DNA of 64,000 bases from Pseudothermotoga_B sp051235805 (lineage in GTDB: Bacteria > Thermotogota > Thermotogae > Thermotogales > DSM-5069). The notes beneath the pieces were generated by a model that searched no databases, was not told where the DNA came from, and worked only from the letters and a program-made list of their open reading frames with translations. The stretch covers positions 868,001-932,000 of the forward strand of contig NZ_JBPNXV010000001.1 of assembly GCF_051235805.1 (NCBI RefSeq). The letters run 5' to 3'. Below, in pieces: positions 17,383 to 26,456 of the stretch (position 1 is its first letter; the number at the start of each line of letters is the position of its first letter). The translations under genes and the position numbers were made by a program.

Positions 17383-18498
17383 CTACCTCACCGACCTTCC
17401 CTTGATTTTCTGAAGGTATAGCTCTTGATACTCTTTACTCATCTTTTCAGGTGAGAAGAAGATATTAAAGAACTTAATTATCTCTGCCTTGTCAAAAGTT
17501 AAATTCGGGAATGATAGTATTTTTTGAACAAAATCATTGAGGTCACGGTTTTTAAACAAACTCCCGATGCTAGCACCAGCTTTTCTGGCAAGTGAAAATA
17601 TTTCTACATGCGAAGGTATATCGGATAGCAACACAGGCAAACCCATAGCAAGTGCTTCTAAGACGGCTGTTGGTAATCCCTCGGACAGGCTCGCCGAAAC
17701 GTAAGCATCAGCACCAAATAGAAACGAGACAACGTCCTTTTGTCTGCCAACGAAAGTTACATTTGAAGGAGCGTCGACTTCCAAATTTTTTCTCTCAGGT
17801 CCATCTCCAGCAATGACAAGCTTTAGATTTTCTGGTACCCTCTTAAAGCCATTCACAAGTAAATTTAGATTCTTTCGCTTTATTAACTCACCAACGTAGA
17901 TAAATATAAAATCGTCCGGTTTCCGCTTCAGCGTCCTAATTTGCTCGGAAACAACTGTGCTGTATAGTCTATCACTAATATCTGCCGAATTCAGTATAAC
18001 ACATGCACGAAGGCCGTACTTATGATAAATCCCTTCTGCAAGAGAACCGGAGCAAGCTACCAGATTATCGATGCCTCTCAGCGTGAATATATGAGCAATC
18101 GCTGCAAGTACCCCTTTTAATCTGTACAATCTCGGATAGTCTTCAAGGGGGTCGCAATGAATAGTCGAGAACCTTACATATCCGGTCTCACGGAGAGATT
18201 TAGCTATGACATCAGCCCGTATGCCATGACTGTGTACTATGTCCGGGGATAGCTCATTAATCCTCTCAACATAAAGCTTCCTTGGAGGGAGTGAACCCTT
18301 CTGCCAGTTAAGTGACATAACGGGAAGGTTGAGCTCGAGGAACTCATTGATTAAACTGCTTTCTTCCTCTGGGCTTATAGTCAAAACCATCGGATCAAAA
18401 ATGCTTCTGTCAAGATACTTAACTATATTGTACAACTGAAGTACAGGTCCCGTTCTCCTTAGATTCGAGATTAAGTAAAGAAGCTTTATCCTCTTCAT
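17383..18498 (-). CDS. Glycosyltransferase family 4
   Basis: Protein of 371 residues. The start ATG at 18498 overlaps the TGA of the upstream GT2 gene (ATGA) and has AAGGAG upstream; the frame continues further 5' but only inside the neighbour. The motifs are KLLYLISNLRRTGPVLQLYN, IVHSHGIRADVIA, ILNSADISDR, FIYVGELIKRKNLNLLVNGF, FVGRQKDVVSFL and SLSEGLPTAVLEALAMGLPV (E-x7-E). It is a retaining GT-B enzyme of the polysaccharide pathway. The overlap means tight translational coupling with the GT2 partner. Confidence 0.92.
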   Translation of the reverse strand: MKRIKLLYLISNLRRTGPVLQLYNIVKYLDRSIFDPMVLTISPEEESSLINEFLELNLPVMSLNWQKGSLPPRKLYVERINELSPDIVHSHGIRADVIAKSLRETGYVRFSTIHCDPLEDYPRLYRLKGVLAAIAHIFTLRGIDNLVACSGSLAEGIYHKYGLRACVILNSADISDRLYSTVVSEQIRTLKRKPDDFIFIYVGELIKRKNLNLLVNGFKRVPENLKLVIAGDGPERKNLEVDAPSNVTFVGRQKDVVSFLFGADAYVSASLSEGLPTAVLEALAMGLPVLLSDIPSHVEIFSLARKAGASIGSLFKNRDLNDFVQKILSFPNLTFDKAEIIKFFNIFFSPEKMSKEYQELYLQKIKGRSVR

Positions 18499-19406
18499 AC
18501 CACAATATTCTCCTTCTTCCGCAAGAATGTTTTGTAGAACAATTTCCTTACGCGGTTTGGCATAAGTCTTATTGCAGTTCTGGAAAGTATACCTACAAAG
18601 AGGTCCGCAAATGACAGAAAACCAAGACGATACAACTCGATCAGAAAATTGATTTCGCAACGCGCGTATTTGAGTCCGCCACGTCTACTGAACAGACTAT
18701 CGCCTGCCCTTACGTGTACAAGCACATCAGGCAAGTTTGCAAAAGTAGCTCCATGCAAGATGAGTCTAACCCATAGATCATAGTCCTCGAAATAATGGAT
18801 AGGCCTGTAGCCACCGACAGACTCAATTACTGATTTTTTATACACCACTGTCATATGATTAATTGGATTCCTTCTCTCCGCAAAAGAGACGATTTCTTCA
18901 TGAGACTTAGGCACGAACCGGCGAGTAATGCCTTTGCTCATAGACTCGTCGAATTCTATTATTTGACCACCGAGTACGTCCACATTGCTGTTCATTGACA
19001 AGAACTTTAGCTGTCGTTCAAATCTGTCAGGAACACATATGTCATCTGTATCCATCCTAGCAATAAGTTCGTTGGAGGCTACGTTAATTCCTGTGTTGAG
19101 AGCTTTCGCAAGTCCTACGTTTTCCGATAACTTGATGCGTTTTATGCAAGAGAAATTTCTTTGCATTTCGTCTAAAATGGAATAAAGCTCATTCGTGAGC
19201 GGACCATCTTCAACGATTATTACCTCATTTGGCAAAATTGTATTTTTCATCACGCTCAAAACTGCTTCCTTAAGATATTGTGGCTTTTCCTTATGATACA
19301 CAGACATCAATACAGTAAAGTTCTTTACCCTTGTGCCTTCAATTAGAAGTTGTGGAGAACTCGCTTTCACGTCATTCAGGGCTCCGCATTCCTTTTTCTT
19401 TTCCAT
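18495..19406 (-). CDS. Glycosyltransferase family 2
   Basis: Protein of 303 residues. After a 25-residue leader the GT-A domain begins NFTVLMSVYHKEKPQYLKEA. VEDGPL and the metal-binding ELIARMDTDDICVPDRFERQ follow, then GGYRPIHYFEDYDLWVRLI. This is the pattern of amylovoran/AmsE-like GT2 enzymes. The ATG at 19406 has GAGGAGG ten bases upstream. It ends in an ATGA overlap with the GT4 gene. Upstream lies the truncated GT4 gene. Confidence 0.92.
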   Translation of the reverse strand: MEKKKECGALNDVKASSPQLLIEGTRVKNFTVLMSVYHKEKPQYLKEAVLSVMKNTILPNEVIIVEDGPLTNELYSILDEMQRNFSCIKRIKLSENVGLAKALNTGINVASNELIARMDTDDICVPDRFERQLKFLSMNSNVDVLGGQIIEFDESMSKGITRRFVPKSHEEIVSFAERRNPINHMTVVYKKSVIESVGGYRPIHYFEDYDLWVRLILHGATFANLPDVLVHVRAGDSLFSRRGGLKYARCEINFLIELYRLGFLSFADLFVGILSRTAIRLMPNRVRKLFYKTFLRKKENIVV

Positions 19407-19489
19407 ATTTGATGTACCTCCTCGATCACCGATGCAACCGTTACCTCAAGAGATCATAATGCATCGCTGCGGTGATCCAAGTTTTTCAG

Positions 19490-19564
19490 GTTATCTTTCT
19501 AATCTAATTTATACTATGTTGTCCTCGAAGCAATGCTCATATAACGTGAAAACAGAAAGATAAC
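19490..19564. repeat. 11-bp inverted repeat at the end of a truncated gene
   Basis: GTTATCTTTCT (19490-19500) and AGAAAGATAAC (19554-19564) are perfect inverted copies about 53 bases apart. The right arm lies inside the last codons of the truncated GT4 gene (DVIFL), the left arm outside it. They may mark the edge of a rearrangement or form a hairpin; with so few bases chance is possible. Confidence 0.45.
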
Positions 19565-20212
19565 ATCTCGTGGATCAAGCCTTGCAACGTTACCAACGAT
19601 TTTTACATTGTCGGATATTCCAAGTTCTTTTCTCAGTGTTCCTTTCTCTGCGGGTGGTTCTGGTATTATAGCATTAGGAATGATGACATACTGATCTTCC
19701 TTTCCTATTTTCCAGCTTTTTGCTTTCTGAAGATCTCTTTGACACAGAAGAACTATCTTGTCGCAGTATCTTGCAGCGAATCTTTCTATGAGGATTATAA
19801 ACTTGCGCTTCAAGCCTTTGTATTGTTCTATTGGCCACCAGCCGTGGACTGTGTAAACAACGAGGGGAACTTTCAACATCTTCGCAGCTATTCTGCCCAA
19901 AAAACCAGCTTTCGAAGAGTGGAGATGCACTACATCGTAATGACCATTTATTATAAGTTTCTTGATCTCGAAAAACGCTTTAATGTCCTTCAGAGGCGAT
20001 ATCTCCCTAATGAGGTTCTCGATTAGGTGAACCTTTATACCTATCTTTTCAAGTTCTGGTATCAGCTGTCCGTCAAATTTTCCACAGGCAACTTCTACGT
20101 CATATTCTTCAGAATAATACTGTTTCAATCCATAAACCAAGGCAAAAAGAACCTTCTGTCCGCCTGCCCAATCGGAGCGAGTTATGATTTGCAAGATCTT
20201 CTTTTTGCTCAT
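19514..20212 (-). pseudogene. Truncated glycosyltransferase family 4
   Basis: Only 232 residues remain, whereas GT4 enzymes have 350-400. The N-terminal domain is intact: ILQIITRSDWAGGQKVLFAL, VVHLHSSKAGFLGRIAAK, VVYTVHGWW, IIPNAIIPEP. The reading reaches the donor-domain entry IVGNVARLDPRD, then changes character (VIFLFSRYMSIASRTT) and stops. The donor-binding half with its E-x7-E motif is missing, so activity is unlikely. I chose ATG at 20212 (MSKKKILQ) because AAAGGA lies upstream; the longer TTG start has none. The gene follows the sugar transferase by 25 bases. The N-terminal half could still be translated. Confidence 0.8.
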
Positions 20213-20237
20213 TTTACCGTTTTCCTTTTGCAAATTC

Positions 20238-21473
20238 TCATTTTGCCCCTTTCCCGAATATTATTGTTTCCAAGGTGAGCAGAAGTATTTTGAAATCTAA
20301 AAGTATGTTTCTGTTTTTTACGTAGTACAAGTCATAGCTGAGTTTCACTTTCGTTTCTTCAACCGTTGATGAATATTTGTAGCATATCTGTGCCCAGCCA
20401 GTTATGCCAGGTTTTACTTTGTACCGAAGAGAGTAACAGGGGATGGTGTCTTCGAAGAATCTTGAAAAAGGTGCTTGTTCTGGTCTTGGACCAACGATGC
20501 TCATATCGCCTTTGAGTACGTTTATGAATTGGAGTGATTCGTCTATTCGTGTTGCGCGTATGATTCTTCCTATCTTCAGTATTCTGTGATTTTCGTCATC
20601 TGCGAATTTCACAGTTTCGCGAAGTTGTTCTTTCATGCTTCTCAGTTTCAGCATTAAGTATTCTTTTTTGTCTTTTCCAACTCGGAGCTGTTTGAAGACA
20701 ACAGGTCTTCCATCTTCCAGCAGAATGAAGAATGAAGAAAGAAGTATAAAGGGTGAGTAGAGAATTAGCCCTACCAATGCCAATACAACGTCGAGAATTC
20801 TCTTTGCTGGTGATTCTTTTATGTTATCAAAGCAGACTTTGTAGTAATCTTCAAATTTTTCGACCACCTCGATTGGTATTCTTTTGAGTACTCTTTCTGC
20901 CAAATTTGGTAGGTATTCAACTTTGTGGTTTTGCTTAATATTTATGAGTTCTTCTTCTATACTCTTCTCAAGCTGTGGATCGGCTATCAGAAGACGATCG
21001 TAATGTGAGATTTTTTGACGTAGAACAACAGGTGAAGGGTTCATATACTCGACAAAGCGATACCTTTTGTTCGACTTTTCTTCGATTTCTTTCAGTACTT
21101 TAGATAACTCATCGTCCCTGCCGATGACTAAGTACCTGATGGTTTTAATGTTTTTTGAAACCAGCTTGCCCAGTGCGTAATTAACGATGGGAAAGACAAA
21201 AACCAGTGCAAGGAACATAAAGAATACCTTGATGGAAAAGAAAGAACTTCTAAACAACTTGCAGATAACAAACAGAAAAATTGAGCCAAAGGCTACTCCG
21301 AAAAGAGATCTTGTCAGTGAATTGATAAGATTTTCAGTGTAGTCGTATAACCTGAATGCGTACAGAGCACAGATTATGACTGCTGAATAGATCAAAGACT
21401 CTGATATTCTGCTTGTTAAAAAAATACTTGGAACTACTACAATCACATAATCCAGAAACGTTAAAAAACTCAC
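20238..21473 (-). CDS. Undecaprenyl-phosphate sugar phosphotransferase (initiating transferase)
   Basis: Protein of 411 residues of the polyprenyl glycosylphosphotransferase (WbaP/CpsE-like) class. The N-terminus has about four membrane helices, followed by a soluble domain (RYLVIGRDDELSKVL). The catalytic C-terminal domain has KRILDVVLALVGLILYSPF, VFKQLRVGKDKKEYLMLKLRSM, RIIRATRIDESLQFINVLKG, DMSIVGPRPE, and the end segment KPGITGWAQI...YDLYYV. It starts the repeat unit by moving a sugar-1-phosphate to undecaprenyl phosphate at the membrane. GTG at 21473 is preferred (GGGGGC upstream); TTG at 21476 is possible. It is the first gene of the minus-strand polysaccharide operon, with a gene-free kilobase upstream. 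Confidence 0.93.
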   Translation of the reverse strand: MSFLTFLDYVIVVVPSIFLTSRISESLIYSAVIICALYAFRLYDYTENLINSLTRSLFGVAFGSIFLFVICKLFRSSFFSIKVFFMFLALVFVFPIVNYALGKLVSKNIKTIRYLVIGRDDELSKVLKEIEEKSNKRYRFVEYMNPSPVVLRQKISHYDRLLIADPQLEKSIEEELINIKQNHKVEYLPNLAERVLKRIPIEVVEKFEDYYKVCFDNIKESPAKRILDVVLALVGLILYSPFILLSSFFILLEDGRPVVFKQLRVGKDKKEYLMLKLRSMKEQLRETVKFADDENHRILKIGRIIRATRIDESLQFINVLKGDMSIVGPRPEQAPFSRFFEDTIPCYSLRYKVKPGITGWAQICYKYSSTVEETKVKLSYDLYYVKNRNILLDFKILLLTLETIIFGKGAK

Positions 21474-22517
21474 CAAATGCCCCCATTGTTCATCTTAGGT
21501 GTTCACAGGTTTAGAGCGTTCTTTTTTGAATCTCTGACTGTGAACTTTTCAATGTTCTTAAATCATGTCTGTTTTGAATATACACTTTTGCGTTCTGATT
21601 TCCATCACTTCTGCAATCGCCCAGACTATTATATTATTATAACGTAAATCAAGACTAACCAAGGTCTGACTCTGTCGTTTTAACAAGAAATTGATATCTC
21701 TAACAAGAGTTTGATTCACCTGCAACTTCTTAGCTGCGAATCTATTTTCAATAAATAGATTTTTTAGCTCATGGCTTGTGTACAAGCGGTACTATGTTTA
21801 GAAGTGTGAGAGTCTTAGCAAGAGAGATATGCGATCTTAAGGGAATCTGTAGATCTTCTTTCTAATAGAAAATGCTAACTATAGCACAGTACAACGCAAA
21901 GAGCGTCTTTTTGGGGACTTTACCTCATTTTGCCTGTGCTGGTTACTTTGCATCTTGAAGCCAGCTTGCTCTTTTGTAGACTTCATAATCTTAGACATCT
22001 TCTGTGGATACAGCGTTCATGCAAAAAATAGTGCTCAAAAGTAGTCCAAAAGCTGAGGAATTTAAGAGATGCACAGCTAAATGTTCTCTTGAGTGAGAAA
22101 CAGTTAACGGAGTGATCAAAACTCTCTCAAAACGAGCTAATGTTAATAACTCAGATGATCTGTGATTGGCGGTGCAAATTGTTTCAGGCAAAGGTTCGTG
22201 TGTGCAGATGAAAACAAAAACACGGGGTAAAAACTGTATCTGGATCAAATTTAGATGCGAGTGATAGATTCGGTGAACTAATACAAACGCAGCGATTCTT
22301 GCTGGCGAGGGTCAAGAACAGGAAAAGATATCAGTTTAAAGAGAATTTTTCATCACCTGGGATGGTTGAACTTCACAGTTGAATGGTCAGAAAGGCTTAC
22401 AGTTCAACGATGTTACTCAAAGTATCTGCGAAAGCTTTGAGAAAGGCACGCAGATTTTTGTTGTACAAATTTGGATATGAGAAAGCTTTCAGCTTGATTG
22501 TATGACTTGAAGACTGT
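21474..22517. other. Gene-free kilobase upstream of the polysaccharide operon
   Basis: I find no supportable gene in 1044 bases on either strand. AT-rich sequence with TATAAT-like boxes on the minus strand (around 21630-21645) could hold the promoter of the polysaccharide operon, giving a leader of about 150 bases. Short open pieces on both strands (for example minus 21785-21558, 75 codons) lack ribosome binding sites and family resemblance. Part of the stretch may be decayed genes. Confidence 0.4.
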
Positions 22518-22547
22518 GAAAAAGGCTGCCTTAGGGCAGCCTTTTTC
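22518..22547 (-). terminator. Intrinsic terminator
   Basis: A 12-13 base-pair perfect stem GAAAAAGGCTGCC / GGCAGCCTTTTTC (22518-22530 and 22535-22547) with a four-base loop is followed by a T run in the minus direction. It begins at the stop codon of the small secreted protein gene and ends that transcript. Its symmetry allows function in both directions. Confidence 0.9.
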
Positions 22548-23034
22548 ATTTTGCAAAGAGATCTAAGTCGCAGTAGGTTGTTGAATCAACACCTTTCCAC
22601 TTAATTGCAAAACTGTTTTCTTGTAGCTTGATCATTATGTCATTCTCTGGACAGTATTTGCCGTTAACTGTAGTGTTTTCTCTAAAGTGAATCTCGACTT
22701 CATGTCCGATGAAACCTCCTCCTAAATCAAAGTATGCCCAGTTTGCGATGGAAAAGTGCCTCGAATTCCATTGGTTCTTTGGCAGTACGTTCACTACTCC
22801 TTGCCTTTTCCCATCGATGTAGAACTCCACGTATGCATCTGCATTCTTTGCTGTCATGTAGTAGAAGCGATGCATATCCTCGGTGCAGGTGAATCGTACA
22901 TAGTCATCGTTGTGTTGGAAGAACGCGCCGATGTAGGGGAAGTCTGTCCCCCATTCTTTGTTTTTGAAGGTAGCACCGCCTGTGAAAAGTACTGCGAAAA
23001 CTATCACTGCGATCAGGATCAGTTTCTTGACCAT
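22546..23034 (-). CDS. Small secreted protein of unknown function
   Basis: Protein of 162 residues. ATG at 23034 is chosen because GGGGGGA lies six bases upstream; the frame extends nine codons further. The signal peptide is MVKKLILIAVIVFAVLFTGG. The mature part is rich in aromatic residues with predicted beta strands (DAYVEFYIDGKRQGVVNV, WAYFDLGGGFIGHEVEIHF) and four cysteines (one near CTEDMH, one near KYCPEND, one near TTYCDLD, plus none conserved that I can tie to a family). I do not recognise it. It follows the interrupted secreted protein gene by 116 bases in the same direction and ends at a strong terminator. The two may be an operon of envelope proteins. Confidence 0.75.
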   Translation of the reverse strand: MVKKLILIAVIVFAVLFTGGATFKNKEWGTDFPYIGAFFQHNDDYVRFTCTEDMHRFYYMTAKNADAYVEFYIDGKRQGVVNVLPKNQWNSRHFSIANWAYFDLGGGFIGHEVEIHFRENTTVNGKYCPENDIMIKLQENSFAIKWKGVDSTTYCDLDLFAK

Positions 23035-23055
23035 CTTCAATCCCCCCTTACGACA

Positions 23056-23075
23056 GCCCATTCACTGAGATGGGC
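23056..23075 (-). other. Hairpin between the two secreted protein genes
   Basis: GCCCAT (23056-23061) and ATGGGC (23070-23075) can pair around an eight-base loop, just upstream of the small secreted protein's ribosome binding site on the minus strand. There is no T run of note, so a leader structure is more likely than a terminator. Confidence 0.3.
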
Positions 23076-23150
23076 GTTTGTCTAAAGAGTAAAATCTCGG
23101 TATTAGAAATTCATTAAAAGCTCTGTGAAGAAGATTTTGAAATGACAAAC

Positions 23151-24779
23151 TTAAAAGGTATACGTACCACTTGCAAGTGTCTTTTGCCAACTCCAGAAAT
23201 CATAGCTAATCGATGGAATACCACCGCACAGACCTTGGAGCCATCCAGCCGTCTGAACTCCACCAGATGCTGTTAGACCACCTGTTATCGAATAACCAAC
23301 TTGGTTTGAAGATCCAACAGAGGCACTTGTTTGAGCTTCTATCCAAGGTGTGAGTCTGACAAATGGTCCGGCGACGTAATACACGTACGCACTCAGTGTG
23401 AACGGCAGTTTGCCGGTTGCTTGAGCTCCAACCTTGGCATTGGCTTGAAAGCTGACACCTGACTACTTTGTGCTGTAAGATGGTGTTTGTCTCCAGCTGC
23501 CGTTTTCGTATGTGACCCCTAAAGAAGTGTTGAAGGTATAAGTTGCCGAGAGGTTGAAGCCTATCGAACCATAGATCTTTGCCATCGCTTCGGCATCAAG
23601 CTTTGCTTCCAAGACCAGTACTACTGGAACACCACTAACCCAAAGGGTGACGGTCTTTGTTTTGGTGGCAAGGTTCTTGGACCAGCTTTTTTCTATTGAG
23701 CCACCTGAAGAAACCTCCAGTGAAGGTTTCAGAGAAGGTGAGAATGATACAACCGTTTCGAATTTTTTGAACCTATAGCTCCAGCTGAACCATCCTGTCT
23801 TAACCCACTCGTGTTCCCAAAGAAGTGAAACATTGAAGGTGAGTGTAACGGTTGTCTTTGGTGTCACAGAGAGCGTTCCATAGGTGAAGGTGTATGAGAA
23901 AAGCTCACCTGAGGAAACACTGAAGCCCCAGCTACCAGAAAAGTCATTCTTCACTTTATGCTCCAGCGGTTTGGTCAAAGTATCAGGTTTGATCTTTTCG
24001 TTGAAAAAAACACATTGAAAAGCTGCATAATCTCGAAGCTCACTGAGTACATTAATGCTCTGTTTTTGATCTAGCAAATTCTTTGGTGCACCACCGGTTA
24101 TGTAAATGATCTGTTTCAACACATAACCTCTGCTTGTCTTTTCCAGAGTGGCTTTGTAGCTGTTTTGCCCACCAAAATCTACACGCCATGTGTTTCCAGT
24201 TTCTTTTTGCGTTGGGAGTGCAGGGGCTAGTTTCTCAATATTAGAGCCTTCGGGCAGGATTACCTCTGTTACTCTTGTAGTTTCCAAATAGTTCTTCTCA
24301 GAACCAAGAAATGCTGAGATAAAGAGTTTTTCATCCAGCTCATTTTCAAAGTACTTAGGTAAGAGTAATGCAGCCAGCTTTTCATCGCCGTTGAATCCCT
24401 TCCGTCTCAAGACAAATTGCTTGTTTTCGTAGCTCAAGAAACCGTCGGCTTTCATCTTCACAGTCCATTTGAAGTGGTCGCCAAAGGAGATTTCAAAATC
24501 ATTGGCTGTGAAGGAAGGTGTTGTGCCATAAAGGAAGTAATACTCTTTCGTCAGTTCATAGTAAAGATTCTTAAAGAGCGTCTTGTCTTTCTGAAACTGC
24601 TGAAAATAAATGTTGTAAAGCTTTGAGAACGCTGGTCCTTCAATTGATTCGGTTCTGGTGATAATCGCTGAACCATCGTAGTTGACTTCTATGCGCTCTT
24701 CGATGATTCTTCTGAACTGCTCAGCGTTCAGAGCGATTGAGATCAACACAATGGCGATAAACAGAAATCTTTTGAACAT
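23151..24779 (-). pseudogene. Large secreted protein interrupted by one in-frame amber codon
   Basis: From ATG at 24779 (GGGGGGA upstream; signal peptide MFKRFLFIAIVLISIALNA) the frame runs 438 codons to TAG at 23465-23463. The same frame then continues open for 103 more codons to 23151 with the same composition: SGVSFQANAKVGAQATGKLP, YVAGPFVRLTPWIEAQTSAS. The joined protein of about 540 residues has an N-terminal soluble part that begins like DUF2207/DUF3857-type domains (EERIEVNYDGSAIITRTESI). The C-terminal part is rich in alternating Ser/Thr and aromatics, like beta-solenoid or barrel strands. The C-terminal strands cross the stop without a break. It is a point nonsense mutation, a sequencing error, or read-through. 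I do not know the function. Confidence 0.75.
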
Positions 24780-25180
24780 GCCATATCCCCCCATTCGTGT
24801 GAACCAGTTCTAAAACCTTCAGCTGAAAAATCACAAAGAGAAAGAACCTCACATCTCTTTGCAGCACTTAAAGATTTAAGTTGGTGATCTTAGAGAACAG
24901 TGAAATGACGCGTCTACTTTCAAACCCTGCCAGAGAGTTGTTAAAAAAAATTAAAAATGAATGAGAGGGTACTGGGTCGAAAGATGATCTCTCTGCAGCC
25001 TCGAAGAAATCTCTAACGAAGATGAGAATTTTTGCAAGCACCGTGAAAGTTGATACATATTTTTTGGCAACTTCTCAGCAGTTGCGTTGTCTTTCAGCAA
25101 TCTCAAGAGCTTTCCTTTGAGTTTTTCACTTTGAAGAGAATAGATTGAAAATAGCTGTGAACACTGCAAAACCTGAGCGA
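24780..25180. other. Intergenic region, xylanase to secreted protein
   Basis: Nothing clear is seen in about 400 bases. A minus-strand open stretch (25184-24951) has no ribosome binding site and overlaps the xylanase end; I do not call it a gene. Confidence 0.4.
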
Positions 25181-26224
25181 TCAATTACCCTGGGTTATTC
25201 TCTTTTTGAGTACTTCTTTTATCGCGAAATATGCAGGTTTGGGGTTGTAATCTCTGTCAAAGATCAGGGGATGATCATAACCAGTGAAAAAACCAGGCAC
25301 CCAAGAGTACTTGTCAGTAAAACCCCAGAGCTGTATGGCTTGGACTGCGGGATTTTCCAGACAGATTTCGAAGATCTTTGCGTAGATTTCGGCTTGCTTC
25401 TGCAGATCTTGGTGAGTCGCATTTTTGGGTATTCTTACATCCATCTCTGTGATGTAGATCTTCAATCCAAGATCGGCGAATCTCTTAAGATTGTTTCTGA
25501 AGCTCTCATAGTTTACTCCATTGATATCTATGTGCATTTGAAAGCCAACACCGTCGATCGGTACATCATTTTCTTTCAGTTCTTTGATCAACTGGTAGGT
25601 GAAATTCGATTTGGGATTGATCGTTTCTATGTTGTAATCATTGTATATTAGTATCGCTTCTGGGTCTGCTTCTCTTGCCCAAATGAAAGCCTTTTCGATG
25701 TACTCTGGTCCTATTGTCTTGTACCAGATGGTTTGTCTGTAAGTGCCTGTATCGCTGACTGCCTCGTTCACCACGTCCCAGATTTTAACTTTACCTTTGA
25801 AATGACTGACAACCGTTTTGATGTGGTCCTCGAGGACTTTAAGAAGTTCATCTTTGGTCCATTGAGTGCTCAGCCAGAACGGAAGTTGATTGTGCCAGAC
25901 CAGAGTATGACCGTGAACGAGCATGTTGTTCTCCAAAGCGAACTGGACATGACGGTCTGCGTAACTGAAGTTATATCTGTCACGCTCTGGATGAATGCTG
26001 TCCCATTTCATTTGGTTTTCCGGTGTGAGTATGTTGAACTCTCTTTTTGCCACCTCTGTGTATTTGCTGGCATCAGGTAGAAACCAAAAACTGTTCGCAG
26101 AGGCATAGCCAATGTAGATTCCTACTTTGTCGGCTATTGATCTTAAAGATTCTTCTCCACACTCAGTCGATGTAAAACAACTTACAGAAAGCAACAGTGC
26201 CGTCATAATGAACAACCTCTTCAT
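25181..26224 (-). CDS. xynB: Endo-1,4-beta-xylanase, GH10
   Basis: Protein of 347 residues, a single GH10 domain after a signal peptide (MKRLFIMTALLLSVSC). The length equals that of the Thermotoga XynB enzymes. The acid/base is Glu154 in WDVVNEAVSD and the nucleophile Glu260 in IYITEMDVR; HGHTLVWHNQLP and QLWGFTDKYSW are also GH10 hallmarks. ATG at 26224 has GGAGGT six bases upstream. A cysteine at the end of the hydrophobic stretch could be a lipoprotein site, but the lipobox is poor. It cleaves internal beta-1,4 bonds of xylan outside the cytoplasm. It is divergent from the xylo-oligosaccharide transporter operon, so both can be controlled from the shared 230-base region. Confidence 0.95.
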   Translation of the reverse strand: MKRLFIMTALLLSVSCFTSTECGEESLRSIADKVGIYIGYASANSFWFLPDASKYTEVAKREFNILTPENQMKWDSIHPERDRYNFSYADRHVQFALENNMLVHGHTLVWHNQLPFWLSTQWTKDELLKVLEDHIKTVVSHFKGKVKIWDVVNEAVSDTGTYRQTIWYKTIGPEYIEKAFIWAREADPEAILIYNDYNIETINPKSNFTYQLIKELKENDVPIDGVGFQMHIDINGVNYESFRNNLKRFADLGLKIYITEMDVRIPKNATHQDLQKQAEIYAKIFEICLENPAVQAIQLWGFTDKYSWVPGFFTGYDHPLIFDRDYNPKPAYFAIKEVLKKRITQGN

Positions 26225-26263
26225 GGTGCCACCTCCGTGCAAGCTTCAAATTTCCCGCAGCTA

Positions 26264-26293
26264 ATTATAGCTTCGCAAGTATGAGAGAGGCAA
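26264..26293 (-). promoter_or_regulatory. Predicted promoter of the xylanase gene
   Basis: On the minus strand TTGCCT (26293-26288) and TATAAT (26269-26264) are separated by 18 bases, about 40 bases before the xylanase start. The -10 lies in a near-palindrome AGCTATAATTAGCT, which could also be a regulator contact. Confidence 0.55.
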
Positions 26294-26390
26294 AAGGAGA
26301 AAAAACGAGATAACGAATGAAAATAGAAGCTGGAGAGAAAAAATTAGAAACAGCTTGGGATTTCTCCAGACAGACCAGCTCAAATGACGT

Positions 26391-26420
26391 TTGAACTTGG
26401 TAATGCGTGTAGATTATAAT
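26391..26420 (+). promoter_or_regulatory. Predicted promoter of the xylo-oligosaccharide operon
   Basis: TTGAAC (26391-26396) and a consensus TATAAT (26415-26420) are 18 bases apart. They lie about 36 bases before the binding protein start, whose ribosome binding site GGGGGTG follows. Confidence 0.7.
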
Positions 26421-26456
26421 TTTTCCAGCAAGCAATCAATGTAAGGGGGTGTATCT

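Noticed and set aside
17383..18660. A longer glycosyltransferase start inside the upstream gene
   Set aside because: The first 54 codons overlap the GT2 gene in another frame; the ATGA overlap start at 18498 gives the normal GT4 N-terminus.
21558..21785. A 75-codon minus-strand frame in the gene-free kilobase
   Set aside because: There is no ribosome binding site, no recognisable motif and a codon pattern unlike its neighbours.
24951..25184. A 77-codon minus-strand frame behind the xylanase gene
   Set aside because: It overlaps the xylanase end and has no ribosome binding site or motif.
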